A stretch of DNA of 64,000 nucleotides, taken from assembly GCF_000160775.2 (NCBI RefSeq), contig NZ_CM001024.1, positions 1,926,609 through 1,990,608 of the forward strand, read 5' to 3'. The position numbers and the translations under genes were made by a program. The notes below the pieces were generated by a model, which saw nothing but the letters and a program-made list of their open reading frames with translations, ran no database searches and had not been told where the DNA came from. The DNA is from Aeromicrobium marinum DSM 15272. GTDB lineage: Bacteria > Actinomycetota > Actinomycetes > Propionibacteriales > Nocardioidaceae. Below are positions 26,886 to 35,164 of this stretch, in pieces (position 1 is the first letter of the stretch; each line of letters starts with the position of its first letter).

Positions 26886-29210
26886 TCAGAGCTTCTCGAG
26901 CTTGGCGTACCGCAGGATGAGTCGCTTGATGCCCTGTGAGCCGAAGTCGACCGACGCCTGACTGTTCTGGCCCTGACCGTCGAGCGCGACGACCGTGCCG
27001 AGACCGAAGGTGTCGTGCGAGACCCGGTCGCCCGGATCGAGCGAGGGGATGCCGCTCATGTCGGTCGACCGGGCCGACACGTTGCCGGAGCGGAACGAGC
27101 CCTGCGCCCGGGCGGTGACCGACGGGGTGGACGGCATCCACTGGGTCGGCGGGCTGGCCTCGCGTCGCCAGTCGACCAGGTGGTCGGGCACCTCCTCGAC
27201 GAAGCGGGAGGCCGGGTTGTACGACGGTGCGCCCCACGCCGACCGGCTCGTGGCCCGGGTCAGGTACAGCCGCTCGCGGGCGCGGGTGATGCCCACGTAG
27301 GCGAGTCGCCGCTCCTCGGCGAGCTCGGCGGGGTCCCCCATGGACCGCATGTGGGGGAAGATGCCGTCCTCGAGCCCGGTGAGGAAGACCACGGGGAACT
27401 CCAGACCCTTGGCGGTGTGCAGGGTCATGAGCGTGACGACCCCGTCGCCGGAGTCGGGGATCGAGTCGGCATCGGCCACCAGGGAGACCCGTTCGAGGAA
27501 CGCCGCGAGGGAGCCCGGGGTGAGGTCGACGTCGTCGGGGTCGGCCGGGGCGTCGTCGTCGACCGTGGCGGCAGCCGTCACGAACTCCCGGGCGACCGCG
27601 ACGAGCTCGGCGAGGTTCTCGACCCGGGACTCGTCCTGCGGGTCGTCGCTCTTCTCCAGCGCGGCCAGGTAGCCGCTGCGGGTCAGGGCCGCCTCGAGCA
27701 CCTGGTCGGCCGGGGCGCCGGACTCGGCGAGCTCCATCAGCTCGGCCATGGTGCCGGCGAACCCCGCCACCGCGGTGCGCGACCGGGTCGCGAGGTCGGC
27801 GACCTCGTCGCAGCGACGCATCGCCTCCCAGAAGCTGACGCCCTCGCGGGCCGCGAACACCTCCAGGCTGGCCTCGGCGCGGTCGCCGATGCCCCGCTTG
27901 GGCTCGTTGACGATGCGGCGCATCGAGACGGTGTCGCGGGGGTTGACCAGCGCCCGGAGGTAGGCCAGCGCGTCGCGCACCTCCTTGCGCTCGTAGAACC
28001 TGACCCCGCCGACCACGCGGTACGGCAGGCCCACGCGGATGAAGACCTCCTCGAAGATCCGGCTCTGGGCGTTGGTCCGGTAGAACACCGCGACGCCGGC
28101 GGGGGTCGCTGCGCCGTCGTCGGTGAGCGTGTCGATCTCGTCGGCGATGAACTGGGCCTCGTCGCGTTCGTCGTCGGCGACGTAGCCGACGATCTTCTCG
28201 CCCTCGCCCTCGGCCGACCACAGGTTCTTCTCGGGCCGGCCCTCGTTGCGGCTGATGACCGCGTTGGCCGCCGACAGGATCGTCTGGGTCGAGCGGTAGT
28301 TCTGCTCGAGCAGGATCGTGCGGGCGTCGGGGAAGTCGTCCTCGAACTCCAGGATGTTGCGGATGCTGGCCCCGCGGAAGGCGTAGATGGACTGGTCGGA
28401 GTCACCGACGACCAGGAGGTCGGACTCCGGGTCGCACAGCTCGCGGATGAGCGAGTACTGCGCATGGTTGGTGTCCTGGTACTCGTCGACCAGGACGTGC
28501 CGGAACCGGCGTCGGTAGGACTCGGCCACGGCGGGAAAGGCCTGGAACAGGTGGACGGTGTTCATGATGAGGTCGTCGAAGTCCATCGCGTTGGCGGCGA
28601 TGAGACGGCGCTGGTAGGTGCCGTAGGCCTCGGCGTACAGCTCCTCGGTGGGGTTCTCGGCCCGGCCGGCGGCCGACTCGTGGTCGACCAGCTCGTTCTT
28701 GAGGTTCGACACGTGGGCCAGCACGGCCCGGGGGTTGACGCGCTTGGGGTCCAGCTGCATGTCGCGGCACACCAGGGTCATGAGCCGGCGGGAGTCGGCA
28801 GCGTCGTAGACGGTGAAGGACGACGTGTACCCCAGGGTGGCGGCCTCGCGGCGCAGGATGCGGACGCAGGCGGAGTGGAAGGTCGAGACCCACATGGCGC
28901 GGGAGGCGCCGCCGACCATCTCGGCGACCCGCTCACGCATCTCGGCGGCCGCCTTGTTGGTGAAGGTGATGGCCAGGATGGAGCCGGGGTGGGCGCCGCG
29001 CGCGGCCATGAGCCAGGCGATGCGCCGGGTGAGCACCCGGGTCTTGCCCGAGCCGGCGCCGGCCACGACGAGCAGGGGCCCACCGGGGTGGCTGACGGCC
29101 TCGCGCTGCGCGTCGTTGAGGTCCTCGAGGAGGGTCTCGGACCGGGGAGCACGGCGGGCGGGGGCGCGCTCGGGTGCGGCGGCCGGGGGCACGGGGAAAG
29201 GCAGGGTCAT
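26886..29210 (-). CDS. pcrA: UvrD/PcrA-type DNA helicase
   Basis: A 774-residue superfamily 1A 3'-5' helicase for repair and replication restart. Motifs in order: VVAGAGSGKTRVLTRRI (I), LVDEYQDTNHAQY (II), VVGDSDQSIYAFRGA (III), LLEQNYRSTQTIL (IV), VTLMTLHTAKGLEFPVVFLT (V) and EERRLAYVGITRARERLYL (VI). The C-terminus (GDRVSHDTFGLGTVVALDG) is the PcrA-type RNA polymerase-binding Tudor domain. In mycobacteria the ortholog uvrD1 also lies next to sucCD. The ATG is preceded by TAGGCT nine bases upstream and a weak GGAG. Confidence 0.96.
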   Translation of the reverse strand: MTLPFPVPPAAAPERAPARRAPRSETLLEDLNDAQREAVSHPGGPLLVVAGAGSGKTRVLTRRIAWLMAARGAHPGSILAITFTNKAAAEMRERVAEMVGGASRAMWVSTFHSACVRILRREAATLGYTSSFTVYDAADSRRLMTLVCRDMQLDPKRVNPRAVLAHVSNLKNELVDHESAAGRAENPTEELYAEAYGTYQRRLIAANAMDFDDLIMNTVHLFQAFPAVAESYRRRFRHVLVDEYQDTNHAQYSLIRELCDPESDLLVVGDSDQSIYAFRGASIRNILEFEDDFPDARTILLEQNYRSTQTILSAANAVISRNEGRPEKNLWSAEGEGEKIVGYVADDERDEAQFIADEIDTLTDDGAATPAGVAVFYRTNAQSRIFEEVFIRVGLPYRVVGGVRFYERKEVRDALAYLRALVNPRDTVSMRRIVNEPKRGIGDRAEASLEVFAAREGVSFWEAMRRCDEVADLATRSRTAVAGFAGTMAELMELAESGAPADQVLEAALTRSGYLAALEKSDDPQDESRVENLAELVAVAREFVTAAATVDDDAPADPDDVDLTPGSLAAFLERVSLVADADSIPDSGDGVVTLMTLHTAKGLEFPVVFLTGLEDGIFPHMRSMGDPAELAEERRLAYVGITRARERLYLTRATSRSAWGAPSYNPASRFVEEVPDHLVDWRREASPPTQWMPSTPSVTARAQGSFRSGNVSARSTDMSGIPSLDPGDRVSHDTFGLGTVVALDGQGQNSQASVDFGSQGIKRLILRYAKLEKL

Positions 29211-29364
29211 GGCGGCTCCAGCCTACGGCGCCCCGCCGACGGCCCCGCCCACCCGCCACCCCGCCTGGGCGGTGGATTCGCGACCGAATGGACCCCGGAG
29301 GTGCTTCCGCGACCGCATGAGGCTTCTTTCGGTCCGCCTGACACCGCGCGGGGGGAGACAGCGC

Positions 29365-29370
29365 TACGAT
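29365..29370 (+). promoter_or_regulatory. -10 box upstream of the GntR leader ORF
   Basis: TACGAT in the 229-bp gap between pcrA and the GntR gene, about 31 bases before the leader ATG at 29402. No convincing -35 was seen. Nothing else was recognised in 29211-29364. Confidence 0.4.
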
Positions 29371-29401
29371 CGGCGGGTCTCGAGCTGCCCGGGAGGACCG
29401 C

Positions 29402-29443
29402 ATGGACGAGCGCACCAGGGCCCGTCGGCGGGTCACGTCGTGA
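29402..29443 (+). CDS. Possible 13-codon leader ORF coupled to GntR
   Basis: ATG follows GGGAGGA by four bases, which is the only strong ribosome site here. It encodes MDERTRARRRVTS, Arg-rich, and its stop (TGA 29441-29443) overlaps the GTG start of the GntR gene as GTGA. It may be a leader peptide that passes ribosomes to GntR by reinitiation. Its short length makes this tentative. Confidence 0.45.
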   Translation: MDERTRARRRVTS

Positions 29444-29799
29444 TCACCGTCTCGGTCGACCCCGGCTCCGGTGAGGCGCCGTTCGAGCAGGTCCGTCGCC
29501 AGGTCGCCGCGGCCGCGACGTCCGGGACCCTCGGCCCGGGTCACAAGCTGCCCACCGTGCGCCAGCTCGCCGCGGACCTGGGTCTGGCCGTCAACACCGT
29601 CGCCCGGGCCTACCGCGAGCTCGAGGCCGACGGCGTCATCGAGACCCACGGCCGCCGAGGCACGTTCATCGCCAGCACCCGCACCGCCGACCCGGACGCG
29701 ACCGCGGCGGCAGCGACGTTCGTCGACGTCGCCCGTCGGCGGGGGCTGGGACGCGACGAGGCGGTCCGGCTCGTGGAGCAGCAGTGGCCCCGGGTGTGA
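29440..29799 (+). CDS. Short GntR-family regulator (YtrA subfamily)
   Basis: A 119-residue regulator with an N-terminal winged helix (PFEQVRRQVAAAATSGTLGPG then KLPTVRQLAADLGLAVNTVARAYRELEADGVI) and only a short C-terminal helical tail for dimerisation (about residues 80-119). This is the YtrA type, without a separate effector domain, often controlling an adjacent transporter. No transporter is adjacent here; a GNAT acetyltransferase overlaps the end by 4 bp. GTG at 29440 has no ribosome site of its own and overlaps the stop of the 13-codon leader. Confidence 0.88.
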   Translation: MITVSVDPGSGEAPFEQVRRQVAAAATSGTLGPGHKLPTVRQLAADLGLAVNTVARAYRELEADGVIETHGRRGTFIASTRTADPDATAAAATFVDVARRRGLGRDEAVRLVEQQWPRV

Positions 29800-30239
29800 C
29801 GGAGCCCCTGAACCCCCGCCGCGCCGGTGAGGCCGACTTCGACGAGCTGACCGACCTGTGGGAGCGGTCGGCACGCAGCACGCACGGGTTCCTCGCCGAC
29901 GAGGACGTCAGCGAGATGCGGCCCTCCGTGCGCGACCTGCTGCTGCCGTCGATGGACGTCTGGGTCGTCGACGTCGACGCCGAGGCGGCGGCGTTCGCCG
30001 GGGTGCGCGACCACCACGTGGAGCTGTTGTACGTCGAGCCCCGCCACCACGGCCGCGGACTCGGCAGCCGGCTGCTGAGGTGGACCGCCGCGACCACCGT
30101 CGAGGTCTACGCGGACAACGTCACCGGGATGGGCTTCTACCGGTCCCACGGGTTCACGGAGACCCGCCGCGACCCCACCGACGTCCTGGGCCGGCCGTTC
30201 CCGATCGCCCACCTCGCCCGTCGCTCCGTCACACCGTGA
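29796..30239 (+). CDS. GNAT acetyltransferase, YjaB-like
   Basis: A 147-residue cytoplasmic N-acetyltransferase. The acetyl-CoA loop is LLYVEPRHHGRGLGSRLL, and the C-terminal NVTGMGFYRSHGFTETRRDPTDVLGRPFPIAHL is characteristic of YjaB-like members. GTG at 29796 overlaps the GntR stop as GTGA; an in-frame GTG at 29784 is possible. Its end overlaps the convergent oxygenase gene by 11 bp. Substrate unknown. Confidence 0.85.
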   Translation: MTEPLNPRRAGEADFDELTDLWERSARSTHGFLADEDVSEMRPSVRDLLLPSMDVWVVDVDAEAAAFAGVRDHHVELLYVEPRHHGRGLGSRLLRWTAATTVEVYADNVTGMGFYRSHGFTETRRDPTDVLGRPFPIAHLARRSVTP

Positions 30240-31458
30240 GCCTCCCGATCTCCGGGGTGGACGTCCCGAAGTAGCGACTCATCGTGCGCGCCCGCACCCG
30301 TGCGCCCCACGCCTGCAGCGCCTGCTCACCCCACGCGCTGCGACCCACGATGCGGTAGCGCACGACGTTGAGCAGGTGGGCCAGCGCGAACGCCCACGGC
30401 GGCCGCAGCGGCAGGCCCAGCTCCCGCATGCTCCGCGGACCGAGGAAGACCGTCAGCATGCTCAGCAGGCGCTCCCTCGCATAGTGCCGTCGCAGCCGGG
30501 TGAAGGCCGTGATGTGCAGTGACCCCTGCGCCTCGACGATGGCCTGCGTCAACGCCGGCCCGGCCTCGGTCAGGTCGTCCTGCGCGAGCAGCACGTGGTA
30601 GTTGAGGTGGTGCTGCTCGCGTTCGGTGTCGACCAACCACTGCCCGTCGACCCCCATCAGCCAGCCGACGTACTTCCACAGGTGCATCACGGCCAGTGAC
30701 TCGTCACGGGTGATCCGCGCGCCCAGCGATCGGCACCCCACCAGCACCACGCCGCTGAAGAGCCCCAGCGTCGCCGCCTGGTCGGTCTGGTTGATCGGCC
30801 GGCCCCACCGGGCGGCGTCCCACCGGTGGGCGAACCCCTCGTTGACCAGCGCGTGCATGGCCCGGACGTGCACGGTCAGTGCCCATCCCTCCCCGCCACG
30901 ACGCATCGCACCCGGCTGACCGACGGCCACCGCCCACTTCTGCGTCTCCCCCAGCCGCCGCATCGTGGTGTCGCCCACCAGCCCGCCGGTGGCCACCAGC
31001 AGGTCCGTCGGGCCGCCGAAGCGGTAGCCGCCGATCAGGGACAGCTGCAGCAGCACGTCGGCCGCGTTCTGACCGAGCCGCCGGAACACGCGCGCGCCCT
31101 CGTCGACGAGGTCGAGGTCGACCCACGCGGGGGTGGCCTCGACGCGCGTGAAGAACTCGACCAGCGCCGCCGGTGCGTCCTCGACGGTGTCGATGCCGTG
31201 GTCGGTCGCCTGCTTCAGCTGTGCCATCGACACCCGCGCGGGGTCGCCGGCCGGCCGCCGCATCGCCCGGGCCAGCGCCGCCCCGGTCTCGTCGACCTCC
31301 ATCAGGCCACGGCCGAGCCGGGTCATCAGGTCCTCGTCGACCTGCCGGACCCGACCGAGCGGCCGCAGCAAGCGCCCCATGCGGGCGCCCCGCGCCTCGG
31401 CGGCCCGGAACCGCGTGGGCAGCACGACAGGAGCCTCGGACGGGGTGGTGACGCTCAT
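30229..31458 (-). CDS. MpaB-like oxygenase (DUF2236, latex-clearing protein family)
   Basis: A 409-residue helical protein of the family that includes the rubber oxygenase Lcp and fungal MpaB. These are b-type haem enzymes. The family segments are seen as IGGYRFGGPTDLLVATGGLV, then MRRLGETQKWAVAV, then VHVRAMHALVNEGF, whose His is a candidate haem ligand. No signal peptide is visible, unlike secreted Lcp. ATG at 31458 follows GGAGGT. It is divergent from a TetR gene, and the 74-bp spacer probably holds the shared control. Confidence 0.85.
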   Translation of the reverse strand: MSVTTPSEAPVVLPTRFRAAEARGARMGRLLRPLGRVRQVDEDLMTRLGRGLMEVDETGAALARAMRRPAGDPARVSMAQLKQATDHGIDTVEDAPAALVEFFTRVEATPAWVDLDLVDEGARVFRRLGQNAADVLLQLSLIGGYRFGGPTDLLVATGGLVGDTTMRRLGETQKWAVAVGQPGAMRRGGEGWALTVHVRAMHALVNEGFAHRWDAARWGRPINQTDQAATLGLFSGVVLVGCRSLGARITRDESLAVMHLWKYVGWLMGVDGQWLVDTEREQHHLNYHVLLAQDDLTEAGPALTQAIVEAQGSLHITAFTRLRRHYARERLLSMLTVFLGPRSMRELGLPLRPPWAFALAHLLNVVRYRIVGRSAWGEQALQAWGARVRARTMSRYFGTSTPEIGRLTV

Positions 31459-31503
31459 GGGGACCTCCGGGTCCGTCGGGGATCGATCGCCCCCAGCCTC
31501 ACA

Positions 31504-31517
31504 CGAGCGATCACTCG
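31504..31517. promoter_or_regulatory. Possible TetR operator between MpaB-like gene and TetR gene
   Basis: CGAG-CGATCA-CTCG, short 4-bp arms around a partly self-complementary core, placed just upstream of the -10 box TACAAT of the TetR gene. Weak evidence. Confidence 0.3.
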
Positions 31518-31519
31518 CA

Positions 31520-31525
31520 TACAAT
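31520..31525 (+). promoter_or_regulatory. -10 box of TetR gene, leaderless
   Basis: TACAAT ends 7 bases before the ATG at 31533. It is the closest to consensus of the leaderless promoters in the window. Confidence 0.6.
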
Positions 31526-31532
31526 TCGCGTC

Positions 31533-32144
31533 ATGGTCGCTCCCACTCCGCCCGTCCGCAAGGCTCCGCAGCAGGAACGCTCGCGCCTCATGGTCGAGAA
31601 GATCCTGACGGCCGGCCGCGAGGTGCTGCTGCGCGACGGCTACGACGCCGCCTCCACCAACAAGGTCGCCAAGCAGGCGGGGATCAGCCCCGGCTCGCTC
31701 TACCAGTACTTCGCCGACAAGGACGCGGTCGTCGACGCGGTGGTGGCGAAGTACGCCGACGAGCTGTCCGACCGGGTCGCGGCCTCACTGACCGACCAGC
31801 TCGGGGGCCCCGACGACTCCCTCATCCACGCCACCCTGCACGCGCTGCTCGACGCCCTGGAGGAGAACGAGGCGTTCCTGCGCGTCTTCGTCGACGAGCT
31901 GCCGCGCACCCGCAACCACGAGCGCCTGGCCGGCGTCGAACAGCGGGTCTCGGACCTCATGGCCGCCTACCTCGCCGCCCGGCGGGGCGACGTGCGAGAC
32001 GTGCCCCCGTCGCGGGCGGCCTGGATCGTGGTCCGCGCCATCGAGCAGCTCACGGTGCGGTACGTGCTGGACCGACCGCCGATGAGCCGCGACGAGCTGG
32101 TGGCCGAGGTCGACGCCATGGTCACGGCCTACCTGCAGTCCTGA
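31533..32144 (+). CDS. TetR-family transcriptional regulator
   Basis: A 203-residue regulator. Helix-turn-helix at about residues 20-65 (VEKILTAGREVLLRDGYDAA then STNKVAKQAGISPGSLYQYF). The C-terminal domain (DELPRTRNHERL, then RAIEQLTVRYVLDRPPMSRDEL) fits the AcrR-type lipid or hydrophobe-sensing group. It is divergent from the MpaB-like oxygenase, which it likely represses. The predicted mRNA is leaderless. It is convergent with zwf, 6 bp apart. Confidence 0.9.
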   Translation: MVAPTPPVRKAPQQERSRLMVEKILTAGREVLLRDGYDAASTNKVAKQAGISPGSLYQYFADKDAVVDAVVAKYADELSDRVAASLTDQLGGPDDSLIHATLHALLDALEENEAFLRVFVDELPRTRNHERLAGVEQRVSDLMAAYLAARRGDVRDVPPSRAAWIVVRAIEQLTVRYVLDRPPMSRDELVAEVDAMVTAYLQS

Positions 32145-32150
32145 CGCCGC

Positions 32151-33587
32151 CTACTGACCCAGCTCGTTGGGGTCGCGCCACCCCCGCTCGAACGGCAGCC
32201 GCCAGGCCCGCGGAGCGATCAGCTGGTGCACCGAGTTGGGGCCCCAGGTCCCGGGCGCGTACGGGCGCACGGGCGACGGGTCGTCCAGCAGCGGCTGCGA
32301 CACCTCCCACAGCCGCTCGATGCCCTCGGCCGTGGTGAACAGGGTGCGCTCGCCCTGCATGGCGTCGTGGATCAGCCGCTCGTACGCCTCGAGCACGTCC
32401 CCGGCCCGGTCGGTCTCCTGCATCGCGAACTGCATCGACAGCTTGTCCAGCCGCATGCCGGGCCCGGGACGCTTGCCGTAGAACGACAGCGACATGCGGG
32501 AGGAGTCGGCGAGGTCGAAGGTGAGGTGGTCCGGTCCCGACAGCCCCACCCCCGACCCGGTCGGGAACATGCTCTTGGGCGGTTCGCGGAAGGCGATCGA
32601 GATGATCCGGGCGCCCTCGGCCATCTGCTTGCCGGTGCGCAGGTAGAACGGGACGCCCGCCCAGCGCCAGTTGTCGATCTCGGCCTTGAGGGCGATGAAG
32701 GTCTCGGTCTCCGACTCCGGGGAGACGCCGTCCTCCTCCCGGTAGCCCTGGTACTGCCCACGGACCACGTCGGCCGGCGTGAGGGGCAGCATCGAGCGGA
32801 AGACCTTGTTCTTCTCCTCACTGATCGCGTCGGAGTCCAGCGCCGTCGGGGGCTCCATGGCCATGAAGGCCAGGATCTGGAACAGGTGCGTCACCACCAT
32901 GTCCTTGTAGGCCCCGGTGCCCTCGTAGAAGCCCGACCGACCCGCGACCGAGAGCCGCTCGGGGACGTCGATCTGCACGTGGTCGATGAAGTTGCGGTTC
33001 CAGATCGGCTCGAACAGACCGTTGGCGAACCGGAACGCCAGGATGTTGAGCGCCGCCTCCTTGCCGAGGAAGTGGTCGATGCGGAAGATCTGCTGCTCGT
33101 CGAAGACCTGGTGCAGCTGGGCGTTGAGCGCCCGGGCGCTGGCCAGGTCGACGCCGAACGGCTTCTCCATGATGATCCGGGACCGCTCGACCAGCCCGGC
33201 GGCCGCGAGGGTGTGCACGACGTCGAGCGCGGACCTCGGCGGGACGCTGAGGTAGTGCAGCCGGCCCGGGGATCCGCCGAGATCGCGTTCGAGCTCGGCC
33301 GCCCGTGCCGCCAGCACCTCCGGCCCGGCGGCGACGTTGACGTAGCTGAGCTTGCCGGCGAAGTCGTCCCACGACTCGCTGCGGACGGCCCGCGTCCCGA
33401 ACTCGCGGCACGCGCTGCGGGTGAACTCCCGGAAGGCGTCGTCGTCGAAGTCGTCGAGCGAGACACCGATGATCCGTGAGTCGCCCACGAGACCGGACTG
33501 CACCAGGTGCATGATCCCCGGCAGCAGCTTGCGGCGGGCCAGGTCGCCGGTGGCCCCGAACAGCACGATGAGATGAGGCTGCTTCAT
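32151..33587 (-). CDS. zwf: Glucose-6-phosphate dehydrogenase
   Basis: Oxidises glucose-6-phosphate with NADP at the entry of the pentose phosphate pathway. 478 residues. VLFGATGDLARRKLLPGI binds the dinucleotide; IIMEKPFGVDL and the signature RIDHFLGKEAALN (Asp171, His172, Lys176) are present. It stands alone, without tal, tkt, opcA or pgl, so it may be a second copy with a specialised role; this cannot be confirmed from the window. A -10 box ends 6 bases before the ATG. Confidence 0.95.
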   Translation of the reverse strand: MKQPHLIVLFGATGDLARRKLLPGIMHLVQSGLVGDSRIIGVSLDDFDDDAFREFTRSACREFGTRAVRSESWDDFAGKLSYVNVAAGPEVLAARAAELERDLGGSPGRLHYLSVPPRSALDVVHTLAAAGLVERSRIIMEKPFGVDLASARALNAQLHQVFDEQQIFRIDHFLGKEAALNILAFRFANGLFEPIWNRNFIDHVQIDVPERLSVAGRSGFYEGTGAYKDMVVTHLFQILAFMAMEPPTALDSDAISEEKNKVFRSMLPLTPADVVRGQYQGYREEDGVSPESETETFIALKAEIDNWRWAGVPFYLRTGKQMAEGARIISIAFREPPKSMFPTGSGVGLSGPDHLTFDLADSSRMSLSFYGKRPGPGMRLDKLSMQFAMQETDRAGDVLEAYERLIHDAMQGERTLFTTAEGIERLWEVSQPLLDDPSPVRPYAPGTWGPNSVHQLIAPRAWRLPFERGWRDPNELGQ

Positions 33588-33593
33588 GCGGTC

Positions 33594-33599
33594 AGGCTA
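33594..33599 (-). promoter_or_regulatory. -10 box of zwf, leaderless
   Basis: TAGCCT on the minus strand ends 6 bases before the ATG at 33587. Confidence 0.4.
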
Positions 33600-33630
33600 G
33601 ACCGCCCAGGTTGCCGGCACGTGACGTCGA

Positions 33631-34170
33631 TCAGGTCGGACCCACCAGCACCTCGGCGGCCCGTGCTGCCGCCTCGACACCGAGCAGCTGCCGCACGAGC
33701 AGGAGTCCGTCGATCGACGCGATCGTCGCCTCGGCCTCGCTCCGGCGCCGGTCGGCGGACCCCTGCAGGTGGTCGGCCGCCCACTGCACCCAGGCCTCGA
33801 CGAGGGCGGGCACGTGGGTGGCGTAGGGCTCCCGCCCGGCCGCGGCGAGGCCGGCCGCCTCGAAGTACACCGCGAACAGCGCGTCGTGGTCGGTCTGCGC
33901 CAAGGACGGCCAGGCCGCCGACAGCAGCATCCGGTGGTCGGGTACGGGTGCACCGACGGCCGCGTCCAGCGCGGCCTGCAGGTCGGCGCCCATCGCCCCC
34001 AGGACCGCGCCCGCCAGGTCCGCCGTGGTCGGGAAGTAGTAGGCGACCACCCGGTCGCTGGTGCCGATCTCCCGGGCCACCCGGCCGTAGGTGAGGCGGT
34101 GGAGCCCGTCGGTGAGCACCGAGGTGACGGCGGCGGTGAGGATCTCGTCCCGCGAGTACTTGTGGCCCAC
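33631..34170 (-). CDS. TetR-family transcriptional regulator
   Basis: A 179-residue regulator: GHKYSRDEILTAAVTSVLTD then HRLTYGRVAREIGTSDRVVAYYF is the helix-turn-helix. A -10 box TACGAT ends 7 bases before the GTG at 34170, supporting that start over longer frames running through the operator. The perfect palindrome at 34201-34222 overlaps its expected -35 region and lies 29 bp before the divergent hydrolase gene, so the protein probably represses both. The inducer is unknown. Confidence 0.88.
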   Translation of the reverse strand: MGHKYSRDEILTAAVTSVLTDGLHRLTYGRVAREIGTSDRVVAYYFPTTADLAGAVLGAMGADLQAALDAAVGAPVPDHRMLLSAAWPSLAQTDHDALFAVYFEAAGLAAAGREPYATHVPALVEAWVQWAADHLQGSADRRRSEAEATIASIDGLLLVRQLLGVEAAARAAEVLVGPT

Positions 34171-34177
34171 GGGGTTG

Positions 34178-34183
34178 ATCGTA
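34178..34183 (-). promoter_or_regulatory. -10 box of TetR gene (33631-34170), leaderless
   Basis: TACGAT on the minus strand ends 7 bases before the GTG at 34170. Confidence 0.5.
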
Positions 34184-34200
34184 GAGGACCCTGACGCTAG

Positions 34201-34222
34201 GTTTGTAGTGACCACTACAAAC
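34201..34222. promoter_or_regulatory. Perfect palindromic operator between TetR and hydrolase genes
   Basis: Two perfect 10-bp arms, GTTTGTAGTG and CACTACAAAC, separated by 2 bp. AT-rich relative to surroundings and positioned over the -35 of the TetR promoter. A textbook TetR-type operator. Confidence 0.88.
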
Positions 34223-34251
34223 TGTCTCGGGCGCACCCAGGAGGCTCGACC

Positions 34252-35136
34252 ATGACCGCACCCACGCCCGCCGAGGCGTCCCAGCTGTTCCGCGACGCTC
34301 CGCTGCGTCACCTGCCGGTGTCCGGCGGTGAGGCCGCCTACCGACGGATCGGCCACGGCCCCGACGTGCTGTTCGTGCACGGCTGGCCCGTGAGCAGCGC
34401 GACCTTCCGGCAGCTGCTGCCGCACCTGGCCGACCACGTGACCTGCCACCTCGTCGACCTGCCCGGCGCCGGGTCGAGCCGGTTCCCGGCAGCAGCCGAT
34501 CTCTCCATCGGCGGACATGTCACAGCGGTCCGCGAGGTCGTCGACCAGCTCGGGTTCACCAGCTACGCCGCGGTCGGCCACGACAGCGGCGGACTGATCG
34601 CCCGGCACGCCACCACCGGCGATCCCCGACTGCGGGCCCTCGGGCTCGTCGACACCGAGCAGACGGGCCCGCTGTCGCCCCTGTTCCGGGCCTTCCTCGC
34701 ATCGGGCCGACTGCCCGGCGTCGGCGGAGTGCTGCGGCGGCTGTTCGGCGCGCACCGACTGCGCCGCAGCCCCCTGGTGCTCGGCGGGGCGTTCACCGAT
34801 CCCGCGCTCCTCGACGGCGAGTTCGACGAGTTCTTCCTCGCGCCGATCCGGGACGACCCGGCCCGACTCGCCGCGGCCGTCGCCGTGCTGCGCAGCTTCG
34901 ACACCCAGATGGTGCGCGACCTCGACCGTCTGCACCGCGACACCACGGTGCCCGTCGCGCTCGTGTGGGGCGAGGACGATCCGTTCTTTCCCGCCTCCCG
35001 GGCCCGCGCGATGGTCGACACCTTCCCGGACGCCACCCTGCACGTGGTGCCGGGCGCCCGTCTGTTCGCCCACGAGGAGAAGCCTGCGGACGTCGCGGCC
35101 GCGCTGCTCCCGGTGCTGACGGCCGCTGCCGTCTGA
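34252..35136 (+). CDS. Alpha/beta hydrolase with Asp nucleophile (epoxide hydrolase / dehalogenase-like)
   Basis: A 294-residue hydrolase. HGWP (43-46) forms the oxyanion region; the elbow is GHDSGG with Asp111 at the nucleophile position, and the acid and His lie in WGEDDPFFP and FAHEEKP. Strong AGGAGG ribosome site before the ATG. Controlled, by position, by the divergent TetR gene through the 22-bp palindrome; its substrate or product could be the inducer. It differs from the hydrolase at 23602 in sequence and context. Confidence 0.87.
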   Translation: MTAPTPAEASQLFRDAPLRHLPVSGGEAAYRRIGHGPDVLFVHGWPVSSATFRQLLPHLADHVTCHLVDLPGAGSSRFPAAADLSIGGHVTAVREVVDQLGFTSYAAVGHDSGGLIARHATTGDPRLRALGLVDTEQTGPLSPLFRAFLASGRLPGVGGVLRRLFGAHRLRRSPLVLGGAFTDPALLDGEFDEFFLAPIRDDPARLAAAVAVLRSFDTQMVRDLDRLHRDTTVPVALVWGEDDPFFPASRARAMVDTFPDATLHVVPGARLFAHEEKPADVAAALLPVLTAAAV

Positions 35137-35152
35137 CCGGCCCTCCCGGCGC

Positions 35153-35158
35153 TATCGT
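35153..35158 (+). promoter_or_regulatory. -10 box of benE-like gene, leaderless
   Basis: TATCGT ends 6 bases before the GTG at 35165. Confidence 0.45.
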
Positions 35159-35164
35159 GCAGCG

